Shown here: positions 57,428 through 64,000 of the stretch, one piece after another | Position numbering within the stretch: the stretch's first letter is position 1 | Layout: each line of letters starts with the position of its first letter | NCBI RefSeq assembly: GCF_032773895.1 | Contig: NZ_CP120416.1 | Location: forward strand, 2,912,001 to 2,976,000 | DNA length: 64,000 nucleotides | Origin: Teredinibacter sp. KSP-S5-2 | GTDB taxonomy: Bacteria > Pseudomonadota > Gammaproteobacteria > Pseudomonadales > Cellvibrionaceae | Direction: 5' to 3' | Program-made: the position numbers and the translations under genes | Notes under the pieces: generated by a model | Database searches by the model: none | What the model was told of the DNA's origin: nothing | The model's input: the letters and a program-made list of their open reading frames with translations, nothing else

Positions 57428-58408
57428 CTACACAACGTATGAGGAAGTTTTAAATTGACCTATATTAGCTCTTATAAAATTAACTGTCTCCAATAAGCCA
57501 TCTTCTAAGGAAACCTTAGGCTCCCAGCCCATAAGTTCTTTAGCCATACTGTTATTACTAATTAGTCTTGAAACCTCACTCTTCTCCGGCCTCACCCTAT
57601 TTGGATCTTGTAATACGTTGGGGGCAATTTCTAGAATCGAACATATAAGATTAACCAGCTCCCCAATACTTACTCCAGAACCTACTCCCAAGTTAATTGT
57701 CTTGCCTAATGAGAGCTCACTTTTTGCAGCACAAATAAAACCGTTTGCAGTATCTTTTGCAAAAGTTAGATCTCGAATAGGGTCTAAGCTTCCTAGCTCG
57801 ATACTATCTCGAGTCAACGCCTGAGCTATTATCGTAGGAATGATTGCTCGCATACTTTGTCTAGGCCCAAAAGTGTTAAAAGGACGCACAATAGTTACCG
57901 GAGAATTAAAACTAAGATAATAACTTTCTGCTAGCTTATCCGCGGCAATTTTAGAAGCTGAATAGGGAGACTGGCCAACTAACGGATGCTTTTCATCTAT
58001 TGGAACATATTGAGCAGATCCGTATGTTTCACTCGTCGATGTATGTACAATGCGATCTACATCATACTTTCGACCTGCCTCAAGAACATTCATTGTGCCA
58101 ACAATATTTGTTGTAACATACGATGAGGGAGCAATATATGAGTAAGGAATCCCGATAAGTGCAGCCAAATGAAACACCTGTTGACAGCCGTATACAGCCT
58201 TTTCCACAGCGAACGGATCCGCCACGTCACCGAGAATAACTTCAACCTGCTCAAGGACAGACTTGGGTAAATGCTCTAAGTTTCCCCAGCTATTAGCTGA
58301 ATTATAGTGAACAAACGCTCGAACTTGATGGCCATTTTTAACAAGTTCTTCAACCAAATGGCTACCAATAAAACCCGATGCTCCAGTCACCAGCACTTTC
58401 TTCGACAT
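57428..58408 (-). CDS. LegB-like NAD-dependent NDP-sugar 4,6-dehydratase
   Basis: 326 residues. KVLVTGASGFIGSHLVEELV start; HYNSANSWGNLEHLP is the signature of the LegB-like group; HTSTSETYGSAQYVPIDEKH and GQSPYSASKIAADKLAESYY (Tyr-Lys) are the active site; VRPFNTFGPRQSMRAIIPTI is conserved. Enzymes of this group make 4-keto-6-deoxy sugars, for example for legionaminic acid. No neuB-like synthase is in the window, so the final sugar is open. Confidence 0.85.
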   Translation of the reverse strand: MSKKVLVTGASGFIGSHLVEELVKNGHQVRAFVHYNSANSWGNLEHLPKSVLEQVEVILGDVADPFAVEKAVYGCQQVFHLAALIGIPYSYIAPSSYVTTNIVGTMNVLEAGRKYDVDRIVHTSTSETYGSAQYVPIDEKHPLVGQSPYSASKIAADKLAESYYLSFNSPVTIVRPFNTFGPRQSMRAIIPTIIAQALTRDSIELGSLDPIRDLTFAKDTANGFICAAKSELSLGKTINLGVGSGVSIGELVNLICSILEIAPNVLQDPNRVRPEKSEVSRLISNNSMAKELMGWEPKVSLEDGLLETVNFIRANIGQFKTSSYVV

Positions 58409-58532
58409 TTTTCACCTTCTTTTGTTTTGAACAATCTAATCAGACTAAATATACAAACTCTTACTGCTATAAAAGAGGTCTGCCCCTGGAACAAAACTTC
58501 TTTAACAACACAACCTAGCAAACACAATTAAC

Positions 58533-59501
58533 TTACTTCAATCTTAAGCTATCCATATTTGAAAGAAACCATTGATATGTATCTCTCAGGCCTTCATCCA
58601 ATAGAATATTACTTTCCCAGCCCATGTTCTTTAGCCTATCTACCTTCAGCAACTTTCTTGGAGCACCATCAGGCTTACTTGAATCAAACCTAATATCGCC
58701 TGTGTACTCAACCACTTTTGAGATTTTATTCGCCAGCTCCAATATTGAGCAGTCTACACCTGTCCCTACATTTACATGTGACACTTTCTCCTCAGTACAT
58801 TGAGAGTATTCTTCCTTAGATAAATTCATCACGTGAATACAAGCAGCAGCCATATCATCAACATGGAGAAATTCACGTTTAGGACTCCCGCTTCCCCAGA
58901 TAGTTACTGACTCACTATTATTAACCTTCGCATCGTGAAACTTACGCAGTAGAGCTGGAATTACGTGTGAGTTTTCTAAGTCAAAATTATCGTTGGGACC
59001 ATATAAATTTGTCGGCATCACAGAGCGAAAATCACAACCATACTGTCTGCAATACGACTCACATAATTTAATGCCTGCTATTTTCGCAATAGCATATGGC
59101 TCATTAGTTGGCTCTAGTTTCCCAGATAATAAACTATCCTCAGACATTGGCTGAGGAGCAAGCTTAGGGTAGATACAAGAAGAACCTAAAAACAACAACT
59201 TTGATACGTTGTTTTGATAAGCAGCGTGGATAACATTACTAGCAATCTGCAAGTTTTCATAAATAAATTGCGCAGGCATAGTATCGTTTGCCCAAATCCC
59301 ACCTACTTTTGCAGCAGCCAAATACACCTGTTCAATGGCATTTTTTTTAAAAAAATCATCTACAGAGCGCTGATTAACTAGATCCAGATCAGTTCTAGAG
59401 ACTAGCACAAGGTTAATGCCATGTAAGCCCTGTAGTCGTTTGACAATTGCTGAGCCGACCATCCCACCATGGCCAGCAACAAAAACATTTTTATTTTTCA
59501 T
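58533..59501 (-). CDS. fcl: GDP-L-fucose synthase
   Basis: 322 residues. [20 protein letters not shown] nucleotide-binding loop; [20 protein letters not shown] with the catalytic Ser-Cys, [20 protein letters not shown] with Tyr and Lys; [20 protein letters not shown]. It epimerises and reduces the product of Gmd to GDP-L-fucose. gmd lies 43 nt upstream on the same strand, so the pathway is complete here. Confidence 0.95.
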   Translation of the reverse strand: MKNKNVFVAGHGGMVGSAIVKRLQGLHGINLVLVSRTDLDLVNQRSVDDFFKKNAIEQVYLAAAKVGGIWANDTMPAQFIYENLQIASNVIHAAYQNNVSKLLFLGSSCIYPKLAPQPMSEDSLLSGKLEPTNEPYAIAKIAGIKLCESYCRQYGCDFRSVMPTNLYGPNDNFDLENSHVIPALLRKFHDAKVNNSESVTIWGSGSPKREFLHVDDMAAACIHVMNLSKEEYSQCTEEKVSHVNVGTGVDCSILELANKISKVVEYTGDIRFDSSKPDGAPRKLLKVDRLKNMGWESNILLDEGLRDTYQWFLSNMDSLRLK

Positions 59502-59544
59502 TTATCGAACTCCGAACTTCATTCTCTGATCAAGAGCTAAAAAA

Positions 59545-60663
59545 TTATCGCTCTCTTGAGACGGACACCTTATACCCATGGGATCGAAGAAGCGCCTTCT
59601 GTTTTGCGCTCTCCAAATCAGATAACACCATTTCTGCGCACATATCCTCTACAGAGACTTCGGGTGACCAACCTAGCTTTGACTTCGCAGCAGATGGATC
59701 CCCTAGCAAGGTTTCAACTTCCGCAGGCCTAAAGTACCTAGGATCGACACGAACAATTACATCGCCTACGGTCACCCCTGGAGCACTATCGCCCTGCACG
59801 TGTGCAATAACTCCTATCTCCTCAAGCCCGTCTCCCTTAAATTCGATAGTAATTCCCAAATTACTTGCAGCCATCTGAACAAACTCTCTTACAGAAGTTT
59901 GCACCCCAGTAGCAATCACGAAGTCCTCAGGGATATCTTGCTGCAACATCATCCATTGCATACGAATATAGTCTTTAGCATGCCCCCAATCCCTCAAAGC
60001 ATTCATGTTGCCCAAGTACAAAGTTTGCTCTAAGCCCTGCGCGATATTTGCCAAGCCTCTGGTTATCTTTCTAGTTACAAATGTCTCTCCTCTCAGTGGA
60101 GATTCATGATTGAACAGGATTCCGTTACAGGCATAAACTCCATACGCCTCACGGTAGTTTACAGTAATCCAATACGCATAGAGCTTTGCCACAGCATAAG
60201 GGGATCTCGGGTAGAAAGGAGTAGTTTCCTTTTGAGGTGTTTCCTGAACAAGCCCATAGAGCTCTGAGGTTGACGCTTGATAAAACCTTGTTTTCTTCTC
60301 TAATCCTAAAAACCGGATGGACTCCAACAGCCTTAAGGTACCCAATGCATCTACATCTGCAGTATACTCGGGAGCATCGAAGCTCACTGCAACATGACTT
60401 TGAGCGCCTAGATTATACACCTCATCTGGCTTAACTTCCCTCATTAGACGAGTCAGATTAGATGTATCTGTTAAATCCCCATAGTGAAGTATCAACCTCG
60501 GGTCATCGTGCGGATCCTCATAAAGATGGTCGATTCTCTGTGTGTTAAACAAAGATGACCGTCTCTTAATTCCATGTACCTCATATCCTTTGCCTAACAA
60601 GAACTCTGCTAAATAAGAACCATCCTGCCCAGTTATACCTGTAATAAGCGCCCTTCTAGTCAT
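59545..60663 (-). CDS. gmd: GDP-mannose 4,6-dehydratase
   Basis: 372 residues from ATG at 60663 ([20 protein letters not shown]); a longer frame from 60738 is not supported. [60 protein letters not shown] and [20 protein letters not shown] carry the Thr-Glu-Tyr-Lys catalytic set. It converts GDP-D-mannose to GDP-4-keto-6-deoxymannose, feeding Fcl and possibly the Rmd-like reductase. Size matches E. coli Gmd. Confidence 0.96.
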   Translation of the reverse strand: MTRRALITGITGQDGSYLAEFLLGKGYEVHGIKRRSSLFNTQRIDHLYEDPHDDPRLILHYGDLTDTSNLTRLMREVKPDEVYNLGAQSHVAVSFDAPEYTADVDALGTLRLLESIRFLGLEKKTRFYQASTSELYGLVQETPQKETTPFYPRSPYAVAKLYAYWITVNYREAYGVYACNGILFNHESPLRGETFVTRKITRGLANIAQGLEQTLYLGNMNALRDWGHAKDYIRMQWMMLQQDIPEDFVIATGVQTSVREFVQMAASNLGITIEFKGDGLEEIGVIAHVQGDSAPGVTVGDVIVRVDPRYFRPAEVETLLGDPSAAKSKLGWSPEVSVEDMCAEMVLSDLESAKQKALLRSHGYKVSVSRER

Positions 60664-60830
60664 GTCAATATTCCACTTGTACCGGTTTAAAAAAACCATC
60701 AAAACAAAAAAGAAAACCAATGAATTTCTGTCAGCCATGTAAAAACAAGCAACCAGACTTATATCTGAGTTTGGTACACGACCTCAACATATACATCGTT
60801 AAAAACGATTAAAAGATCTCCACGTTTTAT

Positions 60831-61949
60831 CTACACTGATTTAATGAACTTTTGGAATCGCGCCTCAAAAATAGACCTCGTCCAATTACTTTCATAATAC
60901 TCTCTAGCAACTAAGGAGTTCTCCAGCCCCCAGATGTCCATTATAAACAATAAGGACTTTGCAAAATCCTTGACGTAAGCACATTCATCCTCTTGATCTA
61001 TTGTTCTTCCGAACTGCTTTCCAATAATCGAATCAATTGCACCTGTATTAGTTCCTATAACTGGGACACCTGCCGAAAGGGATTCAGGTATAGTTAATGG
61101 ATATGCTTCGCTATATGAAGGTAATATCATTGCATGTGCTTTAGAAAAAAGTGACTCCTTTTCATCATCATCAACCCTACCATGGATACGGACATATTCA
61201 GAGAGGCTATGAGTATCAATATAATTTTGAAAAAAAGCTCTTTCTACTTCATCAACAGCACCCGCAAAATGGAAAACAATATCTTTTCTAGCTTTCAAGC
61301 ATTCTTTCGCAATTTCAAGAGCTCTGCGATATCCCTTTGACGGGAGCATATGGGCCATATAGAGCACGTTTTTGGGTTGGTCTGCTGACTTATATTTTTC
61401 CCTTAACACACGCTCAAACTTTTCTTCACTGAGCAAGGGGGAAACAGCGTAAGGTATCACTGAGCATTGTATTTCTTGTACACCGAGCTTTTTCAAATCC
61501 GAAATAAGAGACTTATCGGCCACAAGAATTCTAGACTCATTTAGAACAAATTTGCACATTCGTTGAACAAGCCAACTTGATATGAGGTTCGGCCTCATAT
61601 GAATGTGGCATACAACCTTGGGTTTAGATCTTCCAGAAAAAGATAAAGCTTTTATTAGGAAAACCAAAACGAAATCTCTTAATATCGCCGCTCCCGCTAC
61701 AGATGGGGTTAAGTAAACCACATCGGGGGAGGCTGAATAAAAGCTCCGTATAAGACCGATAGAAAGCACAAAAATCTTAAGTACTTTTTTTATTGAAAAC
61801 CCACCTATGTCCGCAACCTCATCAGATAAAGAAACATTCGAACATCGAACGTTATAGCCAAACTTCACCAACAACGCATATACAAAATCACCGACAAGAG
61901 CCGCGCCATGCCTGGGAGGAGTACGATGACCTAAAAATAGCACATTCAT
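60831..61949 (-). CDS. GT4-family glycosyltransferase
   Basis: 372 residues, GT-B fold. FLGHRTPPRHGAALVGDFVY is a GT4-like donor/acceptor loop; NVLYMAHMLPSKGYRRALEI and IPESLSAGVPVIGTNTGAID carry the E..SAG.PVI donor-binding motif. Donor and acceptor are unknown. Its ATG overlaps the TGA of the upstream gene (ATGA), so it is translationally coupled. Confidence 0.9.
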   Translation of the reverse strand: MNVLFLGHRTPPRHGAALVGDFVYALLVKFGYNVRCSNVSLSDEVADIGGFSIKKVLKIFVLSIGLIRSFYSASPDVVYLTPSVAGAAILRDFVLVFLIKALSFSGRSKPKVVCHIHMRPNLISSWLVQRMCKFVLNESRILVADKSLISDLKKLGVQEIQCSVIPYAVSPLLSEEKFERVLREKYKSADQPKNVLYMAHMLPSKGYRRALEIAKECLKARKDIVFHFAGAVDEVERAFFQNYIDTHSLSEYVRIHGRVDDDEKESLFSKAHAMILPSYSEAYPLTIPESLSAGVPVIGTNTGAIDSIIGKQFGRTIDQEDECAYVKDFAKSLLFIMDIWGLENSLVAREYYESNWTRSIFEARFQKFIKSV

Positions 61950-62695
61950 CGTTCTAGCACTCTTTTTGAAAAAACTTCCCGGACAAGATCAAACATAAAG
62001 ACAGGGGCTGAAACAAGAGTTCGCTTCCATAGCCTTTTAGGTTCTCCTAGCAAACGTACGAGCCATTCAATACCTAATGCACACCAAAAATCTGCCGGCC
62101 TTCCCACCTTTCCAGCATAGAAATCAAACACAGCTCCAATTCCAGACATAACTTTAACGCCATCTACTTTACCAACAGCGTTAATCATTTTTTCTTGTTT
62201 TGGAGCTGTCAAACCGTAGAAGACTATATCAGGCCGAACTTTTGCGATTTCATTTCGAATATTCTCAATATCATCGCTATTAAAGGATTCCTTGTAAGGG
62301 GGCGAATATATGTAAGGAGTTATATTAGAAAAATCAGAGGAAAGTTTTTTTTGTATTGCCCCTAATACATCAAGCGTAGAACCAACAAACAATACTCTCC
62401 CACTTCCACACCCGTTCAGCGTGGAAACCATTTCAATAAATAAATCATACCCTGTTATACGGTCAATCCGATCACGCCACAACCATCTCACAGCTAGCAC
62501 AATCCCAATACCATCGGGAATAAGGATATCACTCTCATTTAATGCAATTTGAAATTCATGGTCATGCTTCGAAACAGCATACGAATGAGGATTTATGGTA
62601 TTGATTACCATACAGTCATGCTGATTCAATGCGATCTGAGTGATGTCCGCGACAGAAGATCGTGAGACCTTGTAACCCAGTAATTCATATGCCAT
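61946..62695 (-). CDS. WecG/TagA/CpsF (GT26) glycosyltransferase
   Basis: About 249 residues. MVINTINPHSYAVSKHD, IPDGIGIVLAVRWLWRDRID, VLFVGSTLDVLGAIQKKLSS, DIVFYGLTAPKQEKMINA and GIGAVFDFYAGKVGRPADFW follow the GT26 pattern. It transfers a sugar, often ManNAc or its acid, to a lipid-linked intermediate. The ATG at 62695 follows the stop of the preceding gene by one base; a TTG at 62710 is the alternative start. Confidence 0.92.
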   Translation of the reverse strand: MAYELLGYKVSRSSVADITQIALNQHDCMVINTINPHSYAVSKHDHEFQIALNESDILIPDGIGIVLAVRWLWRDRIDRITGYDLFIEMVSTLNGCGSGRVLFVGSTLDVLGAIQKKLSSDFSNITPYIYSPPYKESFNSDDIENIRNEIAKVRPDIVFYGLTAPKQEKMINAVGKVDGVKVMSGIGAVFDFYAGKVGRPADFWCALGIEWLVRLLGEPKRLWKRTLVSAPVFMFDLVREVFSKRVLER

Positions 62696-62696
62696 A

Positions 62697-63590
62697 TTAG
62701 AAAAAACCAAGTTTGCTTAAAACCTTGAAAGCATTGCTAAAATACCAATTTACATTTCTTACTTCATTTCCCTGCTTGCAGACCCTCGATCTAAGCTCAT
62801 ATATATCTCTTACTTGTGAGGCATCCACCATTCTTATCGGGTAAGGATTTTTTTCACTTTTACAGTGGGTAGCCCCTTCTCCAAAACCAACGTTTTGAAT
62901 CCGGGAATAGTATGGATAGCTAACTAGCCACTCATGCCTGTAATGAGTATATGCCCATAGAATAGCCCAGCTATTAATGATTCCTTTTTCCTGCTGTTGC
63001 AACATTCGATATAAATCCTGGCCTCCCTTATTTAACCCATACCTCAATAATAATCGAGACAACACTCCTTTCTCCTCTATTTCCCATATACCTCGGCTCC
63101 ACCGATCCTTCCATGTAGCCCATCCCCAAGACGTTGGTCGCGGATGAAAAAAATTATCGTATTTTGAGTTTATCGTTAATTTGGGGCAGTACGCAGACAC
63201 TGAGCCTACAAGAGGGTTATTAGAATAAGTTTTAAGTGCGGAGTTCATATAAAGTATAAAGTCCTCCGAAACAAGCAAATCATCCTCGAGGACAATAACC
63301 GAATCAACATCTTCAAATACAGAATTTAAACTAGATCTTATCGATTGTGCCAATCCCATATTTGATCGTTTAATCACTGAACTAAATTTACTGAACTTAC
63401 TGGAGAATAGCTCTACAACATCCCGAACTTCTGCCACCTTATGCTTATCCACCTCCCCTTTTTCGCCATCTACCACTACAATAACTTCCGTTTGCTCTAT
63501 ATCTAGGCATAACGTTAAAGCAGACAAAGTCTTTTTTAAATGATCTGGCCTATTATATGCGAAAACCATTATTGGTGAAAAAGTACTCAT
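62697..63590 (-). CDS. GT2-like glycosyltransferase
   Basis: 297 residues. PIMVFAYNRPDHLKKTLSAL, VIVVVDGEKGEVD and SVIVLEDDLLVSEDFILYMN (EDD metal motif) are GT-A features; PRPTSWGWATWKDRWSRGIW is typical of a group found in O-antigen and capsule clusters. The C-terminus is less conserved. Substrates are unknown. Confidence 0.88.
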   Translation of the reverse strand: MSTFSPIMVFAYNRPDHLKKTLSALTLCLDIEQTEVIVVVDGEKGEVDKHKVAEVRDVVELFSSKFSKFSSVIKRSNMGLAQSIRSSLNSVFEDVDSVIVLEDDLLVSEDFILYMNSALKTYSNNPLVGSVSAYCPKLTINSKYDNFFHPRPTSWGWATWKDRWSRGIWEIEEKGVLSRLLLRYGLNKGGQDLYRMLQQQEKGIINSWAILWAYTHYRHEWLVSYPYYSRIQNVGFGEGATHCKSEKNPYPIRMVDASQVRDIYELRSRVCKQGNEVRNVNWYFSNAFKVLSKLGFF

Positions 63591-63609
63591 TTAAAAACTC
63601 AGTAACTTA

Positions 63610-64000
63610 TCAGATTCGATTGACTTGACGAATTTCACTTACAACGGATTTAAGTTCACAAGCTGCCACACTACGCATTAAGTCTTCAACCCCGCTATCA
63701 GGTGTAATTTCAACTCCCCGAGCATTAAATAAAGAAGGTAACACAAAACGATACCTAAATAGCGACAAAATGGTTAACTGAACTGGCCTGGAAGATAAAG
63801 TAGAAAACCGTAAAAAAAATCTCACAATACTTCTATTCAAGGAAAACAATACTCTATCAATATAATTTACTGTTCGTATCTTTAGGGATTCGAGCTTAAG
63901 CCTAATATGTGGAAAGTGGCGCTTTTTTAATCTACCTCGCTGAGCATTTAACATATAGTCAGCTCGACTCAAGCACCCACCATACCAGCGTTTAGAATAT
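63610..64000 (-). CDS. C-terminal fragment of an unknown gene cut by the window edge
   Basis: The frame is open to the right edge. The visible 129 residues include RWYGGCLSRADYMLNAQRGR, a basic KKRHFPHIRLKLESLK segment and a hydrophobic stretch (VQLTILSLFRYRFVLPSLF). By position it belongs to the polysaccharide cluster. I do not recognise the family. Confidence 0.7.
   Translation of the reverse strand, partial: YSKRWYGGCLSRADYMLNAQRGRLKKRHFPHIRLKLESLKIRTVNYIDRVLFSLNRSIVRFFLRFSTLSSRPVQLTILSLFRYRFVLPSLFNARGVEITPDSGVEDLMRSVAACELKSVVSEIRQVNRI

Overview
The window looks like a gammaproteobacterial chromosome, most likely of the Cellvibrionaceae (Cellvibrio/Teredinibacter/Saccharophagus-like). The evidence is a carbohydrate-active enzyme tail with poly-serine linkers and chitin/cellulose-binding modules, the gammaproteobacterial order thrS-infC-rpmI-rplT-pheS-pheT-ihfA-merR-tRNA-Pro, a chromosomal integron, and an exopolysaccharide locus. 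The assignment rests on gene content and style, not on a database match.

Layout. 1-0.6 kb: 3' end of a secreted poly-Ser/CBM protein with a terminator. 0.8-25.9 kb (minus): a two-partner secretion operon, tpsB then a giant 7748-residue TpsA adhesin. 26.8-28.9 kb: an AraC-type regulator divergent from an LpxC-like deacetylase. 29-34.9 kb: a chromosomal integron; intI is on the plus strand with a sigma70 promoter overlapped by a consensus LexA box, and the cassettes run leftwards on the minus strand with small secreted, lipoprotein and membrane genes. 35.4-44.7 kb (minus): conserved translation operon with ugd inserted between pheS and pheT. 44.9-49 kb (plus): outer-membrane polysaccharide genes (Wzi-like barrel, multi-SLBB export protein), then tRNA-Val and tRNA-Asn. 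49.3-55.7 kb: insertion-sequence graveyard with one intact IS3-family element and an acyltransferase. 55.7-64 kb (minus): nucleotide-sugar genes (gmd, fcl, a LegB-like dehydratase, a nucleotidyltransferase, an Rmd-like reductase) and glycosyltransferases, probably making a fucose-containing surface polysaccharide exported by the Wzi/Wza-like pair.

The most unusual part is the integron. Five copies of a highly structured element of about 207 bp (one shortened to 178 bp) sit at the same place in attC-like sites, between the conserved R' core and the rest of the site. Each copy has a 15-bp outer stem, several internal hairpins, a promoter-like pair facing the next cassette, and a short TTG-started reading frame beginning MARIGERVRLSI (MARISERVRLSI in the fifth copy). 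In two copies this frame runs in frame into the next cassette gene; in two others it ends in an ATGA overlap with that gene's start. The cassette gene without the element upstream has its own Shine-Dalgarno-like sequence, while three of the four coupled genes do not. I read this as a possible portable expression module attached to attC sites.

An IS110-family element is inserted in one of these attC sites. Its 5' non-coding region folds like a bridge/seek RNA and contains, in the expected order, segments matching the left target, right target, left donor and right donor. The right-target guide is complementary to the attC R-box region, which suggests RNA-guided targeting of integron attC sites.
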